From contig DJXY01000123.1 of NCBI GenBank assembly GCA_002449915.1, forward strand, positions 1 to 6,308: a DNA stretch of 6,308 nt, read 5' to 3'. Shown here piece after piece: positions 1-6,308 of this stretch. Made by a program: the position numbers and the translations under genes. The notes beneath the pieces are model-generated. The model saw nothing but the letters and a program-made list of their open reading frames with translations. It was not told the origin of the DNA and made no database searches. The stretch is from Oribacterium sp. UBA6992 (GTDB lineage: Bacteria > Bacillota > Clostridia > Lachnospirales > Lachnospiraceae). Each line of letters opens with the position of its first letter. The stretch's first letter is position 1.

Positions 1-329
1 CCGTAGCCGCGGTACTCGATACCGTCGAACATGCCGGCCAGCACACGGGCGGTGTCGGCGATGCTCTCTTTCTTCCCGATCTGGGAGGCGTTGGGGTCCA
101 GGTAGGTCGCCTGCATCCCGAGATCATGCGCCGCGACTTCGAACGCGCAGCGGGTCCGGGTGCTGGTCTTCTCGAAGATCAGCGCGATGTTCTTCCCTTC
201 ACAGTATCTGTGGGGGACACCGGCCTTCTTGGCTGCTTTCAGCGAAGCGGCGAGGTCTACGAGGTAGAGGATCTCCTCCGTCGTGAAATCCAGGAGTTTC
301 AGAAAATCTCTTCCAGTTAAATCTACCAT
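1..329 (-). CDS. argF: Ornithine carbamoyltransferase, N-terminal part (runs off left edge)
   Basis: Catalyses carbamoyl phosphate + ornithine to citrulline in cytosolic arginine biosynthesis. Only the first 109 codons are in the window, covering most of the carbamoyl-phosphate-binding domain. Visible are the STRTR loop at residues 56-60 within an [19 protein letters not shown] context, the SQIGKKES segment (residues 82-89) and the DTARVL...FDGIEYRGY stretch ending at the window edge. These match, with an offset of one, the phosphate-binding Ser55/Arg57, Lys86 and Arg106 of the E. coli enzyme. The ATG start is set by a full AAGGAGG Shine-Dalgarno at 334-340, four bases upstream, and the N-terminus ([11 protein letters not shown]) aligns with the family. 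It lies 43 bp behind the methyltransferase gene with no terminator between, so it is probably co-transcribed. A paralogous carbamoyltransferase (putrescine or catabolic) cannot be fully excluded because the ornithine-binding domain is missing. GC is visibly higher than in the other genes. Confidence 0.93.
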   Translation of the reverse strand, partial: MVDLTGRDFLKLLDFTTEEILYLVDLAASLKAAKKAGVPHRYCEGKNIALIFEKTSTRTRCAFEVAAHDLGMQATYLDPNASQIGKKESIADTARVLAGMFDGIEYRGY

Positions 330-372
330 ATGTCCTCCTTCTACTTCCGTCATCCGAAGCACTTGCCTTATT

Positions 373-1143
373 TCATGTCCGGTATCTCTGGCGTGCGGTC
401 TCATACATGAGCACTGTGGCAGCCACTGCTGCATTAAGCGATTCTATATGTCCCTGCATCGGGATCCGGAGATACTCCGTCGCTTCCTTAGCGAGCTCCT
501 CGCTGAGACCATTGCCCTCATTACCGATCAGAAATGCCGTTTTGCCCTTGAAGTCACACTCAAAGTGATTATGGATCCCGCGTAGATGCGCCGCATACAC
601 CGTAAAGCCCTGCGTGCGAAGCGCCCGGACCTCCTCTTTCAGATCCGGCACAACCCGGAACGGCATACGGAACAGCGACCCCATCGTCGACCTTACGACC
701 TTGGGCGAGTATACATCCACGCACTCCCGGTTCATGACAATCCCATCAACCCCCGCTGCCTCCGCAGTCCGGAAGATTGTGCCAAGATTCCCCGGGTCCT
801 GGATCGTCTCCAGCAGCATAAAGAAGTCACCTTCCAGCCTCTCATACCGCCGCTCGCGGACTACCGCAAGGATCCCCTGCCCATGCATTGTATCCGACAT
901 CTGCCGCATAAGCTCAGGTGGAACCTGATATACTCTCATGTCTCCAGCCGCAAGTCCCTCCGGCATCCGTCCCTGATAGCCATCCTCCACAAAGAGCCTT
1001 ACAATTTCTCTCTCCGGAATCTCCGCACAGAGCCGTTGTCCTTCCGCGACAAAAAGGCCAGCCTCCCGCCGCGCTTTTGCTTTGCGGTTAAGTTCTCTGA
1101 CCTCTTTAACATATTGATTTGCAGCTGAGGTGATCTTGTTCAA
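373..1143 (-). CDS. TrmH/SpoU-family RNA 2'-O-methyltransferase
   Basis: Predicted SAM-dependent ribose 2'-O-methyltransferase of the SPOUT (trefoil-knot) class, probably acting on a guanosine of 23S rRNA. With the TTG start it has 256 residues, normal for the family. The N-terminus ([19 protein letters not shown]...[10 protein letters not shown]) is the L30e-like substrate-binding domain. The catalytic domain shows all three SPOUT motifs: [16 protein letters not shown] around residues 116-132 with Asn119 and the catalytic-type Arg125; [13 protein letters not shown] at about 204-216; and [19 protein letters not shown] at about 227-245 with Asn237. The start at TTG 1143 is preferred over an in-frame ATG at 1197 because it has GGAGGAGG four bases upstream and gives the family N-terminus, whereas the ATG has no ribosome binding site. 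It resembles the RlmB/TsnR/YsgA group; B. subtilis YsgA (RlmP) is a plausible counterpart, but the exact target nucleotide cannot be read from sequence. It has its own tandem promoters and probably leads an operon with argF. Confidence 0.9.
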   Translation of the reverse strand: MNKITSAANQYVKEVRELNRKAKARREAGLFVAEGQRLCAEIPEREIVRLFVEDGYQGRMPEGLAAGDMRVYQVPPELMRQMSDTMHGQGILAVVRERRYERLEGDFFMLLETIQDPGNLGTIFRTAEAAGVDGIVMNRECVDVYSPKVVRSTMGSLFRMPFRVVPDLKEEVRALRTQGFTVYAAHLRGIHNHFECDFKGKTAFLIGNEGNGLSEELAKEATEYLRIPMQGHIESLNAAVAATVLMYETARQRYRT

Positions 1144-1155
1144 TCTGCCTCCTCC
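1141..1155 (-). promoter_or_regulatory. Shine-Dalgarno and TTG start of the RNA methyltransferase gene
   Basis: Reading the minus strand, GGAGGAGG (1148-1155) is followed by CAGA and TTG at 1143-1141. The in-frame ATG 54 bases upstream has no purine-rich site before it, and the residues between the two starts match nothing expected of the family. This site therefore decides the start. Confidence 0.85.
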
Positions 1156-1205
1156 GGCACGGTATTGCTGCTCATTTATAGCAGTAAACCGTTCCATAAC
1201 TTTGC

Positions 1206-1226
1206 ATATACTTAGAGCAAGTATAT
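1206..1226. repeat. 8-bp inverted repeat abutting the methyltransferase -10 box
   Basis: On the plus strand, ATATACTT (1206-1213) and AAGTATAT (1219-1226) are perfect reverse complements separated by AGAGC. The repeat begins immediately next to the -10 box of promoter P1 (1227-1232) and covers the expected transcription start at about 1220, where an operator would sit. It does not match the ArgR consensus or any other operator I recognise. A weak AT-rich hairpin or chance are alternatives. Confidence 0.5.
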
Positions 1227-1255
1227 ATTATAGCAGAATTACGAATTTTTGATAA
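1227..1255 (-). promoter_or_regulatory. Promoter P1 of the methyltransferase-argF unit
   Basis: On the minus strand: -35 TTATCA (1255-1250, 4/6 to TTGACA), a 17-base spacer and a perfect -10 TATAAT (1232-1227). Initiation is expected near 1220, giving a leader of about 77 bases before the TTG start. Confidence 0.7.
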
Positions 1256-1263
1256 GACCCTCA

Positions 1264-1292
1264 ATTATAAAAGATTTGTAAAGTAATGTATA
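1264..1292 (-). promoter_or_regulatory. Promoter P2, upstream and in tandem with P1
   Basis: On the minus strand: -35 TATACA (1292-1287, 4/6), a 17-base spacer and a perfect -10 TATAAT (1269-1264). It faces the same way as P1, with initiation expected near 1257. The AT-rich setting raises the chance of a coincidental match, so this is less certain than P1. Confidence 0.5.
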
Positions 1293-1390
1293 CTCATTTG
1301 TATGTCCCGAAACGTCTTGTACTACTGGTAACAGCCGTGGGAACTCAGGTTTAAACATCCTCATGCTGCCGGAGTGAAATAACAGAAGCA
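1293..1390. other. Spacer downstream of nadE with no recognisable terminator
   Basis: Between the nadE stop and promoter P2 I see no GC-rich hairpin followed by a T-run on the minus strand. The only notable symmetry is the 8-base palindrome GTTTAAAC near 1350. nadE transcripts may read through into the methyltransferase gene or end by another mechanism. Confidence 0.4.
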
Positions 1391-3466
1391 TTACGCCTTA
1401 ATTGTTTCCAGCTCCCGGATCCAGCAGTTCACCACCGCGTCACTCGGCATACGCAGATCACCTCTCGGAGACACCGCAACCGATCCCACCTTAGGGCCGT
1501 CCGGGAGGCAGCTCCGCTTAAACTGCTGCGAAAAAAATCTCCAGTAAAACTTCTTAAGCCACTTTAAAATCGTTTCACTGTCGTAGATATTATAATGAAG
1601 CGATGCGTCCTTCTGATCACCCTCAGAGAGCGCCGCGCGCGCATTGGCGGCAGCTGCATTCGCATCGGAAAACGCATGCAGAGCCATCTCGTAGACCTTT
1701 AGCGGACGGAAGCCAAAGCGGAGAATCTGATAAAGGAAAAAGTCATGAAGCTCATACGGTCCCACAAGATCCTCGGTTTTCTGCGAAATGGTACCCCCTG
1801 CTGTCGGTGGCAGAAGCTCCGGACTCACCGGCGTATCCAGTACATCATAAAGGCATGCCGCAAGCTCCGCATCCTCCGCTGTATCCGCGCTATATTTTAC
1901 AAGATGCCGCACGAGCGTTTTGGGAACGCCGGCATTCACCGCATACATCGACATATGGTCGCCATTGTAGGTCGCCCATCCAAGCGCAAGCTCGCTGAGG
2001 TCGCCGGTGCCGACCACGATGCCATTTAACTGGTTGGCAACATCCATAAGGATCTGGGTCCGTTCGCGCGCCTGGGAGTTTTCATAGGTCACAGAATGAT
2101 CCTCCGGGTCATGCCCGATGTCGTGGAAATGCTGCATAACCGCGGCCTTGATATTGATCTCCCGGAGGGTCGCATGCAGGCGTTCTGTCAATGTCACGGC
2201 ATTATGATACGTCCGGTCCGTGGTGCCGAAAGAGGGCATGGTGACACTGATGATATGGTCCCGCGGGATCCCGAGCATATCAAACGCCCGCGCCGTCACA
2301 AGCAGCGCAAGTGTAGAATCCAGCCCGCCGCTGATGCCGATCACCGCATAGCTTGTGCCGATGTGTTGAAGCCGCTTTTTAAGCCCCATCGCCTGAATCA
2401 TAAAGATTTCATCGCAGCGTCTCGCACGTTCCTCCGCGTTGCCCGGCACAAACGGATGCGGATCCAGAAACCTCTCAAGCGTACCGGCTTCCTGCTGCAG
2501 TCTTCCGAGACTTCCTTCGGCTTCCGCTGTCTTCCCCGCTGTTTCCTTTATGCGGATGCAGACGCAGCGATAGCCTTCGCACTCCTCAGTTTCTTCTACT
2601 GCCGGGTAGGTCGTAAGTCTTGCGCGCTCCTGGGAAATCTTTTCCAGGTCCACATCGCCGAAATACAGACCGGTCCGGAATCTTTGGCTTTCCGTAACCA
2701 CAGTGCCGTTTTCACATATCAGATCCTGCCCGCCAAAAACAAGATCCTGAGAAGACTCACCCTCGCCGGCATTCGCATAGACATAAACTGCCGCAAGACG
2801 CGCCGAGGTGGACGCAATCAGCTCGCGTCGGTAACTGTCCTTACCGACGGTTTCATCCGAAGCGGAGCAGTTGGCAATGATGGTTGCTCCGGCAAGCGCA
2901 TGCTGCGTAGAGGGTGGGCACGGCACCCAGACGTCCTCGCAGAGCTCACAGGCAAGCCGGAATTCCGGGACATCCGACGCGGTAATCAGGATATCCATGC
3001 CAAACGGCACTTCGTAGCTCTCTCCGGTTCTGGTATCCTCATACAGGATATCTCTCACGCGGGGACTGCCGGGAGTAAACCATCGCCGCTCGTAAAACTC
3101 CGAGTAATTGGGAAGGTGGCGTTTTGGTATCAGCGCAAGAAGTCGACCGCCTTTAAGGACCGCAGCCACATTGTAAAGTTTTCCTTCATTAAAGAAAGGC
3201 ATGCCGACCACGCTCACGATCGGAAGCTCGCGGGTCTCCTCCATTACTCTGTCCAGTGCCGCATGAGTGCTCCGAATCAGTGCCGTCTGGTGAAAGAGAT
3301 CCGCCGCGGTATACGCCGTAAGCACCAACTCCGGAAATACAATCAGCGCCGCCTGACGCTCTGCTGCCTTGCGAATGTCGTCGATAACCGCGCTGGCATT
3401 ATACTCTGTGTCCGCCACCTTGATTTCCGGTGTTGCTGCCGCGACACGCATATATCCTTCTATCAT
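1391..3466 (-). CDS. nadE: NAD+ synthetase, glutamine-hydrolysing (two-domain)
   Basis: Last step of NAD+ biosynthesis: deamido-NAD+ is adenylated with ATP and amidated with ammonia from glutamine. The 691-residue protein fuses a nitrilase-type glutaminase domain (roughly residues 1-300) to an NAD synthetase domain (roughly 345-691), like the M. tuberculosis enzyme (679 residues). The Glu-Lys-Cys triad is visible as Glu46 (IVFPEL), Lys115 ([10 protein letters not shown]) and Cys176 (ELCEDVWVP), close to Glu52/Lys121/Cys176 in M. tuberculosis. The ATP-pyrophosphatase P-loop SGGLDST is at 379-385. The conserved [18 protein letters not shown] stretch begins at 486, and [16 protein letters not shown] lies near the C-terminus. 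ATG 3466 is chosen because GGAGG sits nine bases upstream and [19 protein letters not shown] matches the family N-terminus. An ATG at 3451 is a weaker alternative, and the frame upstream of 3466 enters the promoter. It follows guaB by 135 bp, with its own promoter embedded in the guaB terminator. Confidence 0.96.
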   Translation of the reverse strand: MIEGYMRVAAATPEIKVADTEYNASAVIDDIRKAAERQAALIVFPELVLTAYTAADLFHQTALIRSTHAALDRVMEETRELPIVSVVGMPFFNEGKLYNVAAVLKGGRLLALIPKRHLPNYSEFYERRWFTPGSPRVRDILYEDTRTGESYEVPFGMDILITASDVPEFRLACELCEDVWVPCPPSTQHALAGATIIANCSASDETVGKDSYRRELIASTSARLAAVYVYANAGEGESSQDLVFGGQDLICENGTVVTESQRFRTGLYFGDVDLEKISQERARLTTYPAVEETEECEGYRCVCIRIKETAGKTAEAEGSLGRLQQEAGTLERFLDPHPFVPGNAEERARRCDEIFMIQAMGLKKRLQHIGTSYAVIGISGGLDSTLALLVTARAFDMLGIPRDHIISVTMPSFGTTDRTYHNAVTLTERLHATLREINIKAAVMQHFHDIGHDPEDHSVTYENSQARERTQILMDVANQLNGIVVGTGDLSELALGWATYNGDHMSMYAVNAGVPKTLVRHLVKYSADTAEDAELAACLYDVLDTPVSPELLPPTAGGTISQKTEDLVGPYELHDFFLYQILRFGFRPLKVYEMALHAFSDANAAAANARAALSEGDQKDASLHYNIYDSETILKWLKKFYWRFFSQQFKRSCLPDGPKVGSVAVSPRGDLRMPSDAVVNCWIRELETIKA

Positions 3467-3480
3467 AAACTGCTTCCTCC
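3467..3480 (-). promoter_or_regulatory. Ribosome binding site of nadE
   Basis: GGAGG at 3476-3480 (minus strand) lies nine bases upstream of ATG 3466. This supports that start over the in-frame upstream extension, which overlaps the promoter, and over ATG 3451. Confidence 0.8.
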
Positions 3481-3520
3481 CACTATAACCCCGGCTGCCC
3501 GGATGGATAAATATGCTGAC

Positions 3521-3550
3521 ATTATAGCACAAAAAAGCTGCGGCTGACGA
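3521..3550 (-). promoter_or_regulatory. nadE promoter with extended -10, overlapping the guaB terminator
   Basis: On the minus strand, TGC immediately precedes a perfect TATAAT (3526-3521), forming a TGn-extended -10. A -35-like TCGTCA (3550-3545, 4/6) lies 18 bases upstream, inside the guaB terminator hairpin. Initiation is expected near 3514, giving a leader of about 48 bases with a good ribosome binding site. An extended -10 can tolerate a weak -35. Confidence 0.75.
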
Positions 3551-3572
3551 TACCCTGATCGCCTGCCGCAGC
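3531..3572 (-). terminator. Intrinsic terminator of guaB
   Basis: On the minus strand, an 8-bp GC-rich stem (GCTGCGGC, 3572-3565, with GCCGCAGC, 3544-3537) encloses a second short helix, CGAT/ATCG (3561-3558 with 3551-3548). It is followed directly by six T residues (3536-3531). It starts 29 bases after the guaB stop. Confidence 0.9.
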
Positions 3573-3601
3573 AGATGTATTTATAGATTTATGTTGTGAA
3601 A

Positions 3602-5083
<1,482 letters not shown>

Positions 5084-5120
5084 TCAATGATAAAGAAAAA
5101 TGCAACATTAAATTTAAGAT

Positions 5121-5149
5121 ACTATAGCAAAAGCCGGTCTAAATTTCAA
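5121..5149 (-). promoter_or_regulatory. guaB promoter
   Basis: On the minus strand: -35 TTGAAA (5149-5144, 5/6), a 17-base spacer and -10 TATAGT (5126-5121), preceded by TGC as an extended -10. Initiation is expected near 5114, giving a leader of about 46 bases with AAGGAG before the ATG. The leader is too short for a purine riboswitch. Confidence 0.85.
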
Positions 5150-5191
5150 GCTTCTATTGCGCCGATTCGTGTATGTTTCCAAGGAAATATC

Positions 5192-5212
5192 ATCATAGAC
5201 CGAAACCATGAT
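5192..5212. repeat. Short imperfect inverted repeat upstream of the guaB promoter
   Basis: A 7-bp stem (ATCATAG at 5192-5198 with CCATGAT at 5206-5212, one G-T pair on the minus strand) and a 7-base loop, about 43 bp upstream of the -35 box. There is no T-run. It could be a regulator site or chance. Confidence 0.25.
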
Positions 5213-5236
5213 CCGGGAAGCCAATACCATCGCAGG

Positions 5237-5279
5237 AAAAATAAGTGCAGTCAGAGTTCATTGCTCTCCAACTGCACTT
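5237..5279 (-). terminator. Second terminator-like hairpin between groEL and guaB
   Basis: On the minus strand, a 9-bp stem AAGTGCAGT/ACTGCACTT (5279-5271 with 5251-5243) contains an inner AGAG/CTCT helix and a 7-base loop, and is followed by A and five T residues (5241-5237). On the plus strand the same stem is followed by a short TTTT-like run (CTTTTAT), so weak bidirectional action is possible. It lies ten bases beyond the first groEL terminator. Confidence 0.7.
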
Positions 5280-5289
5280 TTATGATGCT

Positions 5290-5319
5290 AAAAAGCCTCC
5301 CGGTTTCCCGGAAGGCTTT
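5290..5319 (-). terminator. Intrinsic terminator of groEL
   Basis: On the minus strand, a 12-bp stem with one G-T pair (AAAGCCTTCCGG, 5319-5308, with CCGGGAGGCTTT, 5303-5292) closes a GAAA (GNRA-type) tetraloop. The stem runs into a five-T tract (5294-5290). It starts 37 bases after the groEL stop. Confidence 0.88.
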
Positions 5320-5356
5320 CCCCTTGCGATATATATCAATATTTAACAGCTTTAAA

Positions 5357-6308
5357 TTAATAGCCCATTCCCGGCTGCTGTGGCTGTGCGCCAACATTTG
5401 CCGGTTCCTTGATATCAGCGACAACAGACTCAGTGGTGAGCAGTGTAGAAGCAACGGAAGCTGCGTTCTGCAGAGCAGTTCTTGTAACCTTAGCAGGATC
5501 CAGGATACCGGCCTCAAGCATATCAACATACTTCTCGTTGTATGCATCAAAGCCCTGACCTTCCTTGGACTCCTTAACGTTGTTAACTACAACAGCGCCC
5601 TCAAGACCTGCATTCTGTGCGATGGTGTAAAGCGGAGCCTCCAGTGCCTTAAGCACGATTCTTGCGCCGGTCTTTTCATCACCATCCAGAGTATCTACAA
5701 CCTTCTGTACAGCGCCCTGTGCGTGAATGTAAGCGGATCCGCCGCCTGCGATAACGCCTTCTTCCACGGCTGCACGAGTTGCATTAAGAGCATCCTCCAT
5801 ACGGAGCTTCTCTTCCTTCATCTCGGTCTCGGTAGCAGCACCGACACGGATAACTGCAACACCGCCTGCAAGCTTAGCAAGTCTCTCCTGCAGCTTCTCA
5901 CGATCAAAGTCAGAGGTAGTATCTGCGATCTGTGCCTTGATCTGTGAAATACGATCATCAATGTCGGACTTGTTGCCCTCGCCATCTACGATCGTTGTCT
6001 TATCCTTGGTAACCTTAACCGACTTAGCGCGGCCAAGCTGCTCCATGGTAGTATCCTTAAGCTCCAGACCAATCTCGGAGGAGATTACCTGACCACCGGT
6101 AAGGATTGCGATATCCTTGAGCATTTCCTTACGTCTGTCGCCATAGCCCGGTGCCTTAACAGCAACAACATTGAATGTGCCTCTCAGCTTGTTGACAATC
6201 AAAGTTGTCAGAGCCTCGCCCTCAACATCCTCAGCGATGATCAGAAGCTTAGCACCCATCTTAACGATGTTCTCAAGCAGCGGCAGGATATCCTGAATGT
6301 TGGAAATC
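5357..6308 (-). CDS. groEL: Chaperonin GroEL (60 kDa subunit), C-terminal part
   Basis: ATP-dependent folding chaperonin that works as a double seven-membered ring with GroES. The 316 visible codons correspond to about E. coli residue 227 (ISNI...) to the C-terminus; the N-terminal part lies beyond the right edge. The remaining apical domain carries the helix H substrate-binding region ([11 protein letters not shown], matching Leu234/Leu237) and helix I ([11 protein letters not shown]). The intermediate domain holds [21 protein letters not shown], including the aspartate equivalent to the ATP-hydrolysis residue Asp398. The equatorial part ends [32 protein letters not shown]. The tail is short, ending QPQQPGMGY rather than in repeated GGM units. 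Codon use is restricted, as expected for a highly expressed gene. Two hairpin terminators follow the stop codon. Its promoter and any CIRCE element would be upstream of groES, outside the window. Confidence 0.97.
   Translation of the reverse strand, partial: ISNIQDILPLLENIVKMGAKLLIIAEDVEGEALTTLIVNKLRGTFNVVAVKAPGYGDRRKEMLKDIAILTGGQVISSEIGLELKDTTMEQLGRAKSVKVTKDKTTIVDGEGNKSDIDDRISQIKAQIADTTSDFDREKLQERLAKLAGGVAVIRVGAATETEMKEEKLRMEDALNATRAAVEEGVIAGGGSAYIHAQGAVQKVVDTLDGDEKTGARIVLKALEAPLYTIAQNAGLEGAVVVNNVKESKEGQGFDAYNEKYVDMLEAGILDPAKVTRTALQNAASVASTLLTTESVVADIKEPANVGAQPQQPGMGY

Noticed and set aside
586..1128. Plus-strand 180-codon open frame opposite the methyltransferase gene
   Set aside because: Again the codon-aligned antisense register; no family resemblance and no ribosome binding site, while the minus strand carries all SPOUT motifs.
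1249..1294. Plus-strand promoter-like boxes (TTGATA, TATACT) in the nadE-methyltransferase gap
   Set aside because: Spacing between usable boxes is wrong and there is no gene downstream on the plus strand.
1198..1390. Possible ARG box or T-box leader upstream of the methyltransferase-argF unit
   Set aside because: I see neither the TGAATA-type ArgR half-sites nor a T-box sequence. The palindrome present has a different sequence and the leader is short.
2096..3547. Long plus-strand open frame (483 codons) opposite nadE
   Set aside because: It lies in the register codon-on-codon with nadE, where stops arise only opposite TTA, CTA and TCA codons that nadE rarely uses. The translation shows no recognisable family and it has no Shine-Dalgarno.
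5114..5230. Small minus-strand open frame (38 codons) upstream of guaB
   Set aside because: It has no Shine-Dalgarno, sits just beyond two terminators with no promoter before it, and overlaps the guaB promoter.
5328..5337. 10-base palindrome GATATATATC just after groEL
   Set aside because: Low-complexity alternating AT sequence easily arises by chance and has no link to a promoter or gene start.

Overview
The window reads as ordinary chromosomal core sequence from a Gram-positive, low-to-middle GC Firmicute, most likely class Clostridia and perhaps Lachnospiraceae. This is inferred from the protein flavour (a two-domain NadE, a GroEL tail ending in PGMGY, a 488-residue IMP dehydrogenase), the near-perfect AGGAGG ribosome binding sites, one SD-supported TTG start, sigma-A promoters with TGn-extended -10 boxes and U-tract terminators. 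No gene identifies the species.

All five genes lie on the minus strand, so transcription runs from high to low coordinates. At the right edge is the 3' part of groEL (5357-6308, 5' end outside the window). A 288-bp intergenic region follows, holding two consecutive intrinsic-terminator-like hairpins and then a strong promoter for guaB. guaB (IMP dehydrogenase, 3602-5068) ends in a clear terminator hairpin. The promoter of nadE (glutamine-dependent NAD+ synthetase, 1391-3466) is embedded in that terminator: its extended -10 box directly follows the U-tract. After nadE comes a 247-bp gap with no convincing terminator but two tandem promoters and an 8-bp inverted repeat. These serve a TrmH/SpoU-type RNA 2'-O-methyltransferase gene (373-1143, TTG start). 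Only 43 bp further on, argF (ornithine carbamoyltransferase) begins and runs off the left edge (1-329).

Functionally these are housekeeping genes: protein folding (GroEL), committed GMP synthesis (GuaB), the last step of NAD+ synthesis (NadE), RNA modification (TrmH family) and arginine biosynthesis (ArgF). GuaB uses NAD+ and NadE makes it, so their adjacency may be metabolically meaningful, but each seems to have its own promoter. I found no mobile element, CRISPR array, tRNA or rRNA, and no sign of an undescribed system. The points worth a second look are in the intergenic regulatory DNA: the terminator/promoter overlap, the doubled terminator, and the palindrome on the methyltransferase promoter.
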